Shown here: in pieces, positions 1 through 10,101 of the stretch
How positions within the stretch are numbered: the first letter of the stretch is position 1
How the letters are laid out: each line of letters opens with the position of its first letter
Assembly: GCA_030847615.1 (NCBI GenBank)
Contig: JAUMIR010000003.1
Location: 21,395,001 to 21,459,000 of the forward strand
Direction: 5' to 3'
Length of the DNA: 64,000 nt
Source of the DNA: Gambelia wislizenii
Lineage: Eukaryota; Chordata; Lepidosauria; Squamata; Crotaphytidae
Program-made: the position numbers and the translations under genes
Notes under the pieces: generated by a model
What the model was told of the DNA's origin: nothing
The model's input: only the letters and a program-made list of their open reading frames with translations
Databases searched by the model: none

Positions 1-106
1 ATTGAATTGTACTGCATAGTGGTGTATTGTGATGCATTGTATTGTATACTTTGTAATGTTGTACCCCACCCTGATTCTGAGGAGAGAGGTGGGTAATAAA
101 TAACTA
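1..106 (+). mobile_element. 3' tail of an L2-type LINE
   Basis: The sequence ends in a block reading CACCCTGATTCTGAGG followed by AGGTGGGTAATAAATAA, the same layout as the L2 tail at 27,620-27,660 (short GC hairpin, then an A/T-rich end). Only the 3' end is present, so this is a 5'-truncated copy or part of one that starts outside the window. Confidence 0.45.
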
Positions 107-121
107 AGTATTGTATTAGAT

Positions 122-148
122 GAGGATGATATGATGATGATGATGATG
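122..148. repeat. (GAT)n microsatellite
   Basis: Short run of GAT/ATG triplets directly before a palindromic MITE. Confidence 0.8.
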
Positions 149-333
149 CTATTATTCCATTTTAACTGCTATGGCGCTTCCTGTGGAATTCTTGGGTTTG
201 TAGTTTAGTGAAGGCTAAGCGCTCTCTGGCTGAGAGTACTAAATGCTCCTCCCTATACTGCAAATCCCAGGATTCCACAGGAGGCAGCCATAGCCGTTAA
301 AGTGGAATACTAGCACTGTAACAGTGTAGTGTG
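148..333. mobile_element. Palindromic MITE, family P, copy 1
   Basis: Two long arms (about 155-206 and 258-308) are near reverse complements: each carries the TTAACTGCTATGG-like block, the CCTGTGGAATTC-like block and the TTTGTAGTTT block. The 3' end reads CAGTGTAGTGTG, the reverse complement of the CACACTACACTG start seen in a better preserved copy at 47,864. There is no coding capacity. The layout fits a non-autonomous DNA transposon, probably hAT-like, but no target duplication was confirmed. Confidence 0.75.
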
Positions 334-514
334 ATACCCATATTTGTTAATACATCATATGTAAAGAGCTGAATGAAGTTTTACCAAATTTGGATGGGAT
401 GCTGGGATGGTCTGACTTAAAACATAGGCTATGAAAAATATATGAAGTTTAATTTTCAGGAGGGATACCCAATTATTGTTTGTCATTCAGAGTCATGTGT
501 TTGATGGTCAATTT

Positions 515-718
515 GGCCCATTCACATTGTGGGGCTGTGATTCCACTTTAACTGCCATGGTTCCATGCTATGGAATCCTAGGATTAGCAGTTTAGAGAGG
601 AGCATTTAGAATTCTCAACCAGAGAGCTCTAGTGTGTCACCAAACTACAAAACCCAGGATTCTATAAAATGGAACCATGGTAGCTGAAAATGCTATAATT
701 GTCTAGTGTAAATGGGCC
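515..718. mobile_element. Palindromic MITE, family P, copy 2
   Basis: The ends GGCCCATTCACA and TGTAAATGGGCC are inverted repeats, and the interior repeats the family P core (ACTGCCATGG and TGGAACCATGG arms). More diverged than copy 1. Confidence 0.75.
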
Positions 719-967
719 TGAGGAGAGGGAAACTGAAACTGATATGCAACACGAGGAATGTTTAAACACCCAAAGTAGGCACCCCTCCTCCAAATAAGCT
801 TAAACTAAATTATCATTAACAATGGCTACTAATTCTACTCAGCAACACTGCTGTAATAACATTCAGTTAACAAACAAAAAGTCTTAAATTGTTGTATGAA
901 GGGCTTTGTAAATCAACTTAAGCTCCAAAATGTTGGGAAATTGCAAGAAGGCCACATCTGTGGCAGA

Positions 968-1029
968 TGTGTTATATAGGCAATATGGATATGGTATATT
1001 AACCTTGTCCATATTGCCTATATAACACA
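968..1029. repeat. Perfect 22-bp inverted repeat (hairpin)
   Basis: 968-989 and 1008-1029 are exact reverse complements (GTTATATAGGCAATATGG and its complement) separated by 18 bases. It could be the core of a short MITE or a hairpin; no further terminal repeat was seen outside it. Confidence 0.85.
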
Positions 1030-1047
1030 CTGTATCCTATCTCGGTG

Positions 1048-1287
1048 GGCCTAAATACCCTAAAGGCACCAGATTTTGTTTGATCTTGCAAGATAAAGAA
1101 CAGTCAGCCCTAGTTAGTACTTGGATGGGAGACTGCCAAGTAATATTTGGGGCTTTAGGCTGTATTTCAGAGGCAAACCACCTCTGAATATTTCTTGCCT
1201 ATGAAAACCCTATGAAATTCATGGGGTTGCCATAAGTCAAGAGGCACCTTGAAGGTGCACACGCGTGTGCACGCACACACACACATT
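1048..1287 (+). mobile_element. 5S rRNA-derived SINE (5S-Sauria type)
   Basis: Positions about 1081-1140 follow the internal promoter region of vertebrate 5S rRNA: GGTTAGTACTTGGATGGG-like box C sequence (here TAGTTAGTACTTGGATGGGA) then GACTGCC. The rest (CTATGAAATTCATGGGG, AAGTCAAGAGGCACCTTGAA) recurs in the copies at 9,625, 35,012 and 50,543. It ends in a GT/CA-rich tail. A SINE of this kind is transcribed by RNA polymerase III through the 5S-type internal promoter and moved by a partner LINE. Confidence 0.8.
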
Positions 1288-1334
1288 ATCCTGTGGCTAG
1301 TTCTAATTTCACCATTACCTTACTGATGGATGGG

Positions 1335-1735
1335 TTTCAGGGGTTGTCTAGCAATATACCCCATCTTGTTCTCATCTTAGAGTCCTAAATTCCTGATGAT
1401 GCAGAGCATTTGCCCTGTTCTGCCCCTGGGCAATCCTCACCACCCCTGGGGCAGATACCAGGCTGAGACAGGGGGAAGGTGTGATAGGGCTTGATACAAC
1501 TCACTCTCCCAGGAGGCAGTAAGGAGTCCTGCAGTATGTGACCAAGACTTGGTCACATGTTGCAGGCTGGCTTCCTGCCTCCCGAGACAGCAAGGGAGAC
1601 TGTGGGCTACAGGGACGGGCCAGTGGGCCTGTCTGGGCTCCAGCCCATTTGGAGGTGGTAACAGGGGAGGAACAGGCTAGATCCATGGCCAGGATATGCC
1701 AGCGGGGACTCTTGTTGATAAGCCCTCAGTAACAG
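1335..1735. mobile_element. Dispersed repeat family A, copy 1 (partial)
   Basis: Shares ordered blocks with three other places in this window (24,325, 28,265, 36,945): CCTGATGATGCAG, the GGGGCAGATA block, GGAGTCCTGCAG, a GTGACC-ATGTTGCAGG hairpin-like segment and GGGCCAGTGGGCCTGT. It is non-coding. Copies at 28,265 and 36,945 start with TGTCTACA, and 36,945 ends with TGTAGATGCACC, suggesting terminal inverted repeats of a non-autonomous DNA transposon. Confidence 0.6.
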
Positions 1736-1957
1736 AGTAGGGGACTTAAGTCCTAGGTTCATTTGTTTGCTGGAATGACTACATGGAAGATTTGCAACTG
1801 AAACTACCATGTGAAAGCCAGAACTCCAAATTATGCATATCCAGTTGAGAAACAATACCATCCACTTAAAATAAGAGTTCTCTGCTACTTAAATCTGATT
1901 GAGAGGACTTTATGAGTCTATAGCTTGGAGTAGAAGGGTAGATGGTTCTGAGAACTA

Positions 1958-2198
1958 CAGTTGTCCCTTCACATTCGCTGGGATTTGGTTCCAGGACCAC
2001 CCCCCCACCCCCGTGAATACCCAAATCCATGAATACTCAAGTCCCACTATAAGCAATGGCATAGCAAAATGGTGTCCCTTATATAAGATGGCAAAATCAA
2101 GGTTTGTTTTTTGGATTATTATTTTTTTTAGGAATATTTTCAAGCCGTGAATACTTAAACCTGTGAATACCAAATCCGTGCATATGGAAGGACAACTG
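1958..2198. mobile_element. Tigger-like (Tc1/mariner) MITE, copy 1
   Basis: Ends CAGTTGTCC and GGACAACTG are perfect inverted repeats and the element sits between two TA dinucleotides (1956-1957, 2199-2200), the target signature of Tc1/mariner transposons. The interior (CTCAAGTCCCA, GGTGTCCCTTATATAA, AAAATCAAGGTTTG) recurs at 8,308, 13,010 and 44,214. No transposase is encoded. Confidence 0.85.
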
Positions 2199-2519
2199 TA
2201 CTTAGTCCTGAGTCAGAAGGCACAGAAGTTTTTAAATAATATTTTTCCCTGGAAAGTCATCCTTAGAAGGATCCTTGATAAATATCCATTAAAACACACA
2301 CAAAAAAAACACTTATTCCAGTGAAGAAATATAAGATTATATGTGTTTTAAAGTTGTTATTATTATTTTAGGAAATTTAGCACTACTTTAAAAACACTGA
2401 GAATTCTGAAAGAATTTTTATCTCCGCATCAATATCTGAGAGATGTATACAACTGTAAATGGAGGAGAGCTTCTATCTGGACATATTTCAAAACAAGTAT
2501 AAGACACTGACATCTGATT

Positions 2520-2632
2520 CAACACACTGGAATTTTGCACCAGCTGCAGCTTCTGAACCATCTTCAAGGGAAGTCCCATGTAAAGAACACTGTGGGGAAC
2601 CAATTAGAGTATCAACTGCTATTCTATTGCAT
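2520..2632 (-). mobile_element. L2 LINE fragment (RT C-terminal region)
   Basis: GAATTTTGCACCAGCTGCAG and the following blocks (AGTCCCATGTAAAGAACAC) align with the L2 copy at about 29,398-29,470. It is a short diverged piece with no open frame worth reporting. Confidence 0.6.
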
Positions 2633-2696
2633 GATTATCCCTTTGTTCACCTAATCTAATCCTCAGAGGAACACATATGAGGAATACATATGTGTA

Positions 2697-2767
2697 TTCC
2701 TGCTGGGCAGGGGGTTGGACTAGATGGCCCTTGTGGTCTCTTGCAACTCTATGATTCTATGATTCTA
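2697..2767 (+). mobile_element. CR1 LINE 3' end
   Basis: GGGGGTTGGACTAGATGGCC, then CTCTTGCAACTC and repeats of ATGATTCT: the conserved CR1 3' tail with its octamer repeat. Heavily 5' truncated. Confidence 0.85.
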
Positions 2768-2786
2768 ACTAAAGCAACAGAAATAG

Positions 2787-3080
2787 CTATTGAAAGAATG
2801 TGAAGTTAAGGGTTTGCATGGCTGGCATCCATAAATTTTCCTTGGTTTTTTTTCCAGGCTGTGAGGCCATGTTCTGGAATAGTTTCTTTCTGATGTTTCA
2901 CCTGCATCTGTAGCTGGCATCCTCAAGGAATGACAGAGAACTGAAATATGTCCAGAAAGAATGGCATTCTCTGAGGATGCCAGCCACACGTGCAGGCGAA
3001 ATGTCAGAAAGAAACTATTCCAGAACACGGCCTCACAGCCCGGAAAAAACAAACGAACAAGGAAAATCTATTGAAAGAAT
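2787..3080. mobile_element. Foldback element with 13-bp flanking direct repeats
   Basis: Arms of roughly 90 bases (about 2838-2925 and 2977-3065) are reverse complements: TTCCAGGCTGTGAGGCC against GGCCTCACAGCCCGGAA, and GCATCTGTAGCTGGCATCC against GGATGCCAGCCACACGTGC. The identical 13-mer CTATTGAAAGAAT lies at 2787-2799 and 3068-3080 and could be a target duplication. Non-coding. Confidence 0.7.
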
Positions 3081-3104
3081 CACTTGCTCATCCTTGGAAA
3101 CATA

Positions 3105-4714
3105 CTGTATTCCGGCGTATAAGGCGACTGGGCATATAAGACAACCCCCCAATTTTCAGCTAAAAATCTAGGGTTTGGCATATATTTGCCATATAAGACC
3201 ACCACCCCCCCCCCAATTTGGCTGGCTGGCTGGGGGAGCCTTGCCAGCTGATCCTCTTTGTTTCCCAACTCATGAGGATCTCCTCGTGAGTTGGGAAAGT
3301 GAACAGGATTAGCTGGTAGGGCTCTCCCATCCAGCCAGCCAGCCGCAACATTCGCCCCTCTCTTCCACCTTTGGTTCCTCCCCAAAGGGGTGAAGGCAGA
3401 GGAGCGGGCCGAATGAACCCGGTTTGCCTTGTCCACCGCCCATTCCCTCTGTCTTCGTTCCCTTTGCAAAGGGAATGAAGACGGAGGGGATGGGCGGCAT
3501 CTGTGGCAAACCGTGGCATTTGCCCCTCTTTTCCACCTTCCAGTCACCCTTGACTTGAAGATGGAAGAAAGGGGCAAATATAGGAAGATGGAGGGAATGG
3601 GCAGCCACCAAGGCAAACCATGGCATTAGCCCCTCTCTTCAACCTTCCAGTCAAACTTGACTCGAACGTGGAGGAAAGGGGCAAAAATGCCCAGTTTGCC
3701 TCAGCAGCCCCCTTTCCTCCGTCTTCGCTCTCTTCCGTAGGGGCCAAGGCGGGGGAAGCGGAAGCGGCCACGGCAAACCGCTAGTTTCACCCCTTTCCTC
3801 CACCCTCAAGGAAGGTGGAGGAAAGGGGTGAAAATGCCCAGTTTGTCTCAGCAGCCCCCTTCCCTCTGTTTTGGCTCTCTTCTGAAGGGGCCAAGGTGGG
3901 GGAAGCAGGGGTGGTTTGCTAGTTTTGCCCCTTTCCTCCACCTTTAAGGAAGGTGGAGGAAAGGGGTGAAAATGCCCAGTTTGCCTCAGCAACCCCCTTC
4001 CCTCCGTCTTCGCTCTCTTCTGAAGGGGACCACGGCGGGGGAAGCAGGGGCAGTTTGGAAGAGAGCCAAGATGGAGGGAAGGGGGCTATTGAGGCAAACT
4101 GGGCATTTTCACCCCTTTCCTCCACCTTCCTTGAAGGTGGAGGAAAGGGGCGAAACTAGTGGTTTGCCGCGGCTGTCCCCACTTCCCCCGCCTTGGCCCC
4201 TTCGGAAGAGAGCCAAGATGAGGGAAGGGGGTTGCTGAGGCAAACTGGGCATTTTCGCCCCTTTCCACCCCCTCCCTCTGTCTTTGCTCTCTTCCAAAGG
4301 GGATGAAGATAGGGGAAGCTGGGGTGGCTGCGGCAAACCGCTAGATTCACCCCTTTCCTCCACCTTCAAGGAAGGTCGAGGAAAGGGGCAAACATGCCCG
4401 GTTTGCCTCAGCCGCTGAACACACAGGCGATCGAGCAGTGGCCACGGCACACTGCAACGTTTGCCCCCCTCCTCTGTCTTTGGTTGCTCCACAAAGGGGG
4501 AGAAGGCAGAGGAGGGGGGAGAATGAACCGGTAAACACTTTGTCTCACTCCCCCGCCTGATCTCCTGCCTCTTCGCTCTGTTTGTGAAGGGAGCAAAGAG
4601 GCAGGAGATCCGACTGCGGGATAAAGCAAAGTGTATCCGGCGTATAAGATGACCCTCAATTTTGGAGAATATTTTTGAGGGCTCAAATGTCGTCTTATAC
4701 GCTGGAATATACGG
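3105..4714. mobile_element. TIR element with array-filled interior, copy 1 (1.6 kb)
   Basis: Left end CTGTATTCCGGCGTATAAGG and right end CTTATACGCTGGAATATACGG are inverted repeats of about 24 bases, with TA on both outer sides (3103-3104 and 4715-4716). The same ends bound 20,311-21,005. Subterminal TAAGACGACC-type motifs recur inside both ends. The middle holds a GC-rich tandem and inverted array (separate entry). No transposase frame: the several long frames in this stretch, on both strands, are products of the purine/pyrimidine-rich array. TA flanks suggest a Tc1/mariner-type non-autonomous element. Confidence 0.75.
3661..4430. repeat. Tandem then inverted array of a ~145-bp unit
   Basis: The unit beginning GGTGGAGGAAAGGGG and running through TGCCCAGTTTGCCTCAGCA recurs at about 3668, 3812 and 3950 (spacing 138-144 bases), then in the opposite orientation near 4060-4135 and 4215-4265, then forward again near 4375. 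Within units, CCTTTCCTCCACC lies next to GGTGGAGGAAAGG, so each junction can fold. Confidence 0.8.
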
Positions 4715-4928
4715 TACATCTAAGGAAACAAAAAGCACTCCATGTTGCCTCGGAGGGTGGGGAGTGTATCAAATTTGGGCTTTGTAGAGAAAAGGAAATC
4801 TGAATTTTGAGATCAGCTACCAAAAATATTCTGCACATGTGAACCTGAAGGTAACACTGAGATGTTGAGAAATTGTTCAATTTGATGATTCTGACAAAGG
4901 AAGGAAGCTGATCTCCAAAGCATACTAT

Positions 4929-5122
4929 GGGTGTATTCATGCTACACAGTTATGGTTCTGTCTCATGGAATCTTGCGGTTTGTAGTTTGATGAGGCAGTA
5001 GAACCCCTTGGCTGACAATTTTTGATACCCCTCCCTAAACTGTCAATTCCAGGATGCCATGGGATGTTGCCATGGCAGTTAAAGTAGAACAGAGCACTGT
5101 AATTGTGTAGTGTGAATGGGCC
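4929..5122. mobile_element. Palindromic MITE, family P, copy 3
   Basis: Starts with GCTACACAGTTATGG and ends with AATTGTGTAGTGTGAATGGG; the interior shows the family's paired TTTGTAGTTTGATGAGG and CCAGGATGCCATGG blocks. Confidence 0.75.
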
Positions 5123-5442
5123 CTATGTTTAAACAACTTAGGCTGCTTTTTTAATTATGCATTAGATGTAATCTGCTGTACATAGATATTTTTTTTTAAG
5201 ATAATTGGTGGGAAACTCTCTGGGGTTCTATGGTACCCTCTCCACTAGACATCTCTTCAAATGCTCTCAATTTTTGAATCCCTAGCCAATCCTGTGGGTC
5301 ATAGTTTGCCCACCCCTGATGTAGATGTTTAAATAGCATCTACACTCAACTAGGAATAGTCTACTGGAGACCCACTTCCATATAAAACGGGATTGACCAA
5401 TCAATGGGGTAGCTGTGTTAATCTTCAACCATTTTTAGTCTG
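5123..5442. other. Unassigned intergenic sequence
   Basis: AT-rich, with a short T run near 5171. No open frame, RNA gene or repeat that I recognise. Confidence 0.5.
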
Positions 5443-5566
5443 TCTCAACAAAAGCAATGAAAAATTGTGTGGCACCTTAAAGACTAACAAGATGGTTCTG
5501 ATGAAATCTTCTGCAGTCCATGAAAGCTTATGCCTAATAAAGCTTTTTAGTCTTTAACATGCCAGA
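5443..5566. mobile_element. Short palindromic repeat (GTGGCACCTTAAAGACTAAC type)
   Basis: GGCACCTTAAAGACTAAC near the left end and TTAGTCTTTAACATGCC near the right end are inverted copies around a centre with GAAAGCTTATGCC. This motif is a familiar interspersed repeat of reptile genomes; its class is not settled from the sequence here. Confidence 0.5.
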
Positions 5567-5629
5567 AGAATCTGCCACAAAACCAGATTTTCTACACTGG
5601 TTACTGACATTTTAGTTTCTAAACTATGC

Positions 5630-5632
<3 letters not shown>

Positions 5633-5678
<46 letters not shown>
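5633..5678. repeat. (TA)n microsatellite
   Basis: About 22 uninterrupted TA units. Confidence 0.95.
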
Positions 5679-5679
<1 letters not shown>

Positions 5680-5683
<4 letters not shown>

Positions 5684-6588
5684 CCCATTGTGAAGGTGAA
5701 ATATTGTTTTAGGAAACATAATTCAGAACTGTCCCTTCTCTTTCTCCTTCCCCTCCCTTTCAGACTTTATGTTCCATTGACTTTGTCATTACCGTAAAGA
5801 ATAGCACAGACTTTCCACTTCATTGCTGTGGAAAGGATTCCTCTGCCTTTATTTTAAGCAAATAAAGCTGGAAGAATCACTTATTTTGGACATCGGATAA
5901 CCTTGGGTGTAAATCCCTTACCTACCATTTTCTTTGCTCTTGACTTTCCATGGCAAAAATAAAGACTAAGACCACCTGAATGTGACCTTGGACAAAACAA
6001 TGGTAAATTGACCAGCAATTTTTCAGGAGGCATTGCTGTTATTAACTTGCAATTTTTTCATTTCAGCCTGCCACGGATGCTTGGCAGGTTAAGATTTTTC
6101 ATTTTCTCACTTGGATGAGGCTCATTGAAGTAGAGATTATGGAGATAGTGATGGAGAATTTTTACTGAGAGATCTTTCTGTCTTTTCGTTCTGTCACATT
6201 GAGATAAAAATACAGAAGCCTTTCTCTTTAAGGGATAGCTCATCAGCTGTTTATTAACAGGACCAAGACAAGGAATGTTAACTGCCTTTATGGTTGTCAA
6301 AGATTTGCTACAGCTTTCACCCCCATCCTGCAACACTTTGAATGAAGAGAATAGCCACTTGTCATTCACTGATCACAGCAAAATCTATGTTTATATACAG
6401 TTGTGTGTTGTTTTTCATTAGGCTTGTGATTAAGGCTGAATATTTACTGAGGGACTAAGCCCTGCTGAATTCACTAGCAATTAATTCTGAAGACCAAAGT
6501 ACACAAGATAAATATCAGTTCCCAAATATCTATAGATTTTTGCTGTTACTTAGATGTTATTTACTGTTTTAGAAGTGCTTAAGTTGTA
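5680..6588. other. Unassigned intergenic sequence
   Basis: No gene seen. The minus-strand frame at 6,058-6,369 has no recognisable domain and no splice context. Near 6,450 the GGACTAAGCCC-type motif resembles a fragment of a palindromic repeat also glimpsed near 37,880. Confidence 0.5.
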
Positions 6589-6589
6589 T

Positions 6590-6655
6590 TCCAGCGTGGC
6601 AATGGGTTGGGCTAGAAAGTCCTTGTGGTTCCTTCCAACTTTATAATTCTATGGT
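6590..6655 (+). mobile_element. CR1 LINE 3' tail
   Basis: AATGGGTTGGGCTAGAAAG, CCTTCCAACTTTATAATTCT: a diverged CR1 end like that at 2,697. Confidence 0.65.
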
Positions 6656-6929
6656 CTTGTCTATAAGAGGGGGGGGAATATAAACACATCCAAAAAAGCA
6701 GACATTGAGCAATAATGCAACCTGTGTTCATGGTCAAAAGAGCCCCCCTAAGCTCCTCATGACCCCTAGCCAAGATGGCGCCCATGAGTGATTTACTCAT
6801 GATTTTAAATCTGCTGCCACCATTATTAAAAAAAACACAGTTTTACATGGTGCACATAAGTGATATTTCGTATTTACAAAAAAAAAACCCAAAAAACACC
6901 AAGATGAGGAAGAAGAAGAAAAGAAAGAA

Positions 6930-6970
6930 AGGAAGGAAGGAAGGAAGGAAGGAAGGAAGGAAGGAAGGAA
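6930..6970. repeat. (GGAA)n microsatellite
   Basis: About ten GGAA units after an AG-rich lead-in at 6906-6929. It creates a low-complexity Lys/Glu/Gly frame that is not a gene. Confidence 0.95.
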
Positions 6971-6974
6971 AAGA

Positions 6975-7538
6975 TTATAAGCACTCTTTTATCGACTTAC
7001 CGGACCCTCGCTTAGGTGAAAATCTAACATCGTGGCTGCAGGCACTTTCCCTGTTTTCTAGCCCCACCCCATGCTCATTCAGCCAATCAGATTTTACTGC
7101 CTGTTCGTATCTGTGCAAATGCGAGTGTTCAAATGATCACACATTCACATTTTGTATGGAGCTTTTTAAAAAATCCAGACAAAGCTCGGGATGTGACACA
7201 TACAGACTTTGCGGTGGATTTGGCTGCCCTCCCTTCCGAATGACACGTATTTATGCACATATCCTTATAAATGGATCACCATACATTTACATCCTGTTTG
7301 TATTATTTTGACCATATAGACAAGGCCTATGATTTGATGATTCCATTCATTTAGAATACTTATAGTTTATTTTAGTGTCCCAAATCCATTTAATGCTAGT
7401 GGAGTTTTTTTTTAAAAAAAACCTGCTAGTGAAGTTGTACTGGATTACATCTTTGCACAAGTGGTTGTGCAAGGCAGCTACAAGAGAGGTTGTGAAAATA
7501 GTTGTCCCATCTCCTGCACAACTGCTTCTACGATGACA
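6975..7538. other. Unassigned intergenic sequence
   Basis: Contains one CCAATCAG box at about 7083 but no further promoter architecture. No recognisable gene or repeat. Confidence 0.45.
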
Positions 7539-7540
7539 TA

Positions 7541-7650
7541 CCCTTCAACTGTCCTGATTTGGCAGGGACTGTTCTGGTCGATCCTCTGCTCTCCAACTCT
7601 CTCAGCTACTTATAAATTGTCCCAGTTTCTCACTCTGCCTCCCACTTTTC
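7541..7650 (+). repeat. Dispersed repeat family C, copy 1
   Basis: The order TCCTGATTTGGCAGGGACTG, GATCCTCTGCTCTCCAACTC, TTATAAATTGTCC parallels 44,585-44,680 (CCCAATTTGACAGGAACAG, AATCCTTTATCATCCAACTT). It is diverged and of unknown class. Confidence 0.4.
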
Positions 7651-7902
7651 CACTTTGTCTTCACCTTACCTCAGTTATTTGAAACTGAGTTCTAAGTGCA
7701 AGAGTAGTCTCCACTCAATGAACTCAGCAGGGGGGGAGAGAAAGCAGAATCTTCCTCTTCCCAGTAGGGACAAGACAAAAACAAACTGCTGCAGCTTCTC
7801 ATAGATTGTGTGTTCTTCTTCATTTATAACTTTTACCACCTTGATCACACCTTGGTCACATATGTCCTGGTTTCCACCTGTGAAATGTTTGAAAGTATAC
7901 AG

Positions 7903-8120
7903 CACCAGTGTGGTGTAGTGATTTGGGTGATGGACTACAATCCTTGAGACCAGGGTTCAAATATTTCTCAGCCATGGAAACCCACTGGGTGACCTTGGGC
8001 AAGTCACACCCTCTCCACTTCAGAGGAAGGCTAAGGCAAACACCTTCTGAAAAATCTTGCCAAGAAAACCCCAAAACAGAGTCGCCACGAGTCAGAAATG
8101 GCTTGAAGGCACAACAACAA
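7903..8120 (+). mobile_element. Sauria-type tRNA-derived SINE
   Basis: tRNA-like head with A-box region AGTGTGGTGTAGTG and B-box GGGTTCAAATA, then CCATGGAAACCCACTGGGTG, GACCTTGGGCAAGTCACA, CTTGCCAAGAAAACCCC and the CTTGAAGGCACAACAACAA end. This head-body-tail order recurs at 10,634, 27,788 (minus) and 38,183. It is transcribed by RNA polymerase III; in squamates such SINEs share their 3' end with a BovB/RTE LINE that mobilises them. Confidence 0.9.
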
Positions 8121-8307
8121 CTATGCAATGAAAACTATCTTGCATATCATCCTTGTACTAATTCTGAAAGTGTGCAACTGAGAGCATAACTGGCCTTGTG
8201 CTAGTGCAATGATGCACTTGCATCACAGGGCATAGTTTCCGGAGGCTCTAAAAGTCACTTAGATTTGTTAACTAAAAGCACACTAAAGATTAGTAGAGGA
8301 AAACATA

Positions 8308-8541
8308 CAGTGGGTGCTTGGTATCTGCTGGGGTTTGGTTTCTGGACCAAAATCCATACCAAAATCCATAGATGCTCAAGTCCCATTAAATACAATGGCA
8401 TACTAAAATGGTGTCTCTTATATAAAATGGCAAAATCAAGGTTTGCTTTTTGGGATTTTTTTTTGTGGGGGGGGGAATATTTTTAAGCCATGGATGGTTG
8501 AATCTGTGGATACAGAATCCATAGATACAGAGAGCAGACTG
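8308..8541. mobile_element. Tigger-like MITE, copy 2
   Basis: Starts CAGTGGGTGCTTGG after TA (8306-8307), ends GCAGACTG before TA (8542-8543). The interior TCTCTTATATAAAATGGC matches copy 1. Confidence 0.85.
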
Positions 8542-8544
8542 TAT

Positions 8545-9622
8545 TATCTACTATCCATATAGAACCCAGATTATTCAGGTGGCATTTATGTCATATTTGC
8601 TCTTCCCTAGCTTGATATGATACCGTCTACTCACTTTCTAAGAGTGGGTTGGCACATCTGACTTTCGACCTTACAGTTCTCTATATTAAAAGCCAGCCCT
8701 CCCAGCTTCTGTGCTTCTAAGTCGTTTTTTTTAGGGGGGAAAGCATTTATTGTTCCCCTACCCCTTGGGGGTTTTATCTCACTGCCTGGCAAGATAACAT
8801 TCCTGCATCTTATCCTCTCCCAGAAGCTGAACCCTAAATCCAGCTCTCCAAATCTCCAAACTTTTATTTAGTGCCAGTAAATCCCAAAGCAAGAACGTGG
8901 GAGACAACTTTCACAGCACTAAACAAAAGATGTGCACATCAAAGGGGACTCATAATTTTTTTTGTTTTTGCTTTTGATATTCCCAGCATGAACCAAGTGT
9001 TATAAAATTGTTAGCATCCTCTAGGGCCTGCTTAAAACTATGGCATCCATGTTCAGATCAATGAATCCTTATTTTTGTCCTGGGAGGGGGGAAGGTTTTA
9101 AGCTAATTGCAAATTATTATTTATGCATGGAATTATCATCAATTCTCCTGGGGAATTTACTTCAGAGAGCAACCTCCCTAGGAAGATTGCTGGCACTGAA
9201 ATGAGACACAGAGCGTGCAATCAAAAGCACACAATGCAACCGTATTGTTAATAACATAGCTCAAATGGTGATCTACTGGGAGGGCAGATTTCTATAGCCC
9301 TTCTTACATTGTGAATTATTGACTAGCCCCAAGCTAACAGATGAAGGACAATCACTGATTCTCTTTCCTCTGAGCACTTAAAGAGAGCAAGAAGGGAGGG
9401 AAGAATTGTTCAGAATCCTCCTTAAAATTCCACTAGTCTTATTAAGTGGTGTGTTGCTTCCCTCAAAACCCCTGGATGTTTCAGATAAGAAGGAACAATC
9501 CAATTTTCTTCATTTGAAAAGGAACTCAATTCATTCTGTCAAGAACCTAGAAGAATTTCAAACCATTCATTCCCTTTGTATCCTTTCTTCCCACAGAGGG
9601 CCCAAGGAGTCTCAGAGCACAG
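8545..9622. other. Unassigned intergenic sequence
   Basis: AT-rich. The 87-residue plus-strand frame from 9,406 runs into the 5S-derived SINE and has no domain of its own. No gene supported. Confidence 0.5.
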
Positions 9623-9624
9623 AT

Positions 9625-9826
9625 GAAAACAAAGTATCTTTGAAGCTAAGCAGGGTCAGCCTTGGTTAGTCTTTGGATGGGAGACTGCCAATGAATACCA
9701 GGTGATGTGTTTCAGAGGAAAGAACTGGCAAAATCTCTTTGAGCATTCCTTGGCTACGAAAACCATATGAAATTCATGGGGTCACCAAAAGTTAACAGGC
9801 AACTTGAAGGTGCGCACACACACAGA
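9625..9826 (+). mobile_element. 5S rRNA-derived SINE, copy 2
   Basis: TGAAGCTAAGCAGGGTCAGC followed by CTTTGGATGGGAGACTGCC is 5S rRNA box A to box C sequence. The body has GAAATTCATGGGG and the AACTTGAAGGTGCG end with a CA tail. Confidence 0.85.
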
Positions 9827-9832
9827 GGTATA

Positions 9833-10099
9833 GAGTCAGACCCCTCTATCCGTGAAACCAATATCCATGATTACAGTTTTCTGTGGGACACAAAAAGAGG
9901 AACACATACCATAGAGTCTTCCTAGAAAATGCCTAGAGAGGTGTCCTCTCTAAACCTTTTCTAGATCCACCAAGGCAACTCTATGGTATTTTAAACCAGA
10001 AATCCCATTATTTTCAATGGTGTTCACTGTTGTTTGCGGTTTCCAGTATCCACAGTAAGCCCAGCAACCAAACCCCCATGGATAGTGGGGGTCTGACTG
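9833..10099. mobile_element. Mariner-like MITE, family B, copy 1
   Basis: Ends GAGTCAGACCCC and GGGGGTCTGACTG are inverted repeats flanked by TA (9831-9832, 10,100-10,101). The interior carries CATAGAGTCTTCCTAGAAAA, AAGGCAACTCTATGGTATTT and a GTATCCACAGTAAGC-type block, all repeated at 11,020 and 18,233. Complete copy, non-coding. Confidence 0.85.
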
Positions 10100-10101
10100 T
10101 A

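Noticed and set aside
2787..2799. CTATTGAAAGAAT as a proven target duplication
   Set aside because: It was not possible to tell from one copy whether it belongs to the element, so it is reported only as a possibility.
3080..4738. Several long overlapping frames (up to 209 residues) on both strands
   Set aside because: They are produced by the purine/pyrimidine-rich tandem array in the TIR element; composition is Pro/Ser/Gly-rich and frames occur on both strands at once.
6775..7311. 178-residue frame with a Lys/Arg-rich part
   Set aside because: Runs through the (GGAA)n microsatellite; no motif on either side of it.
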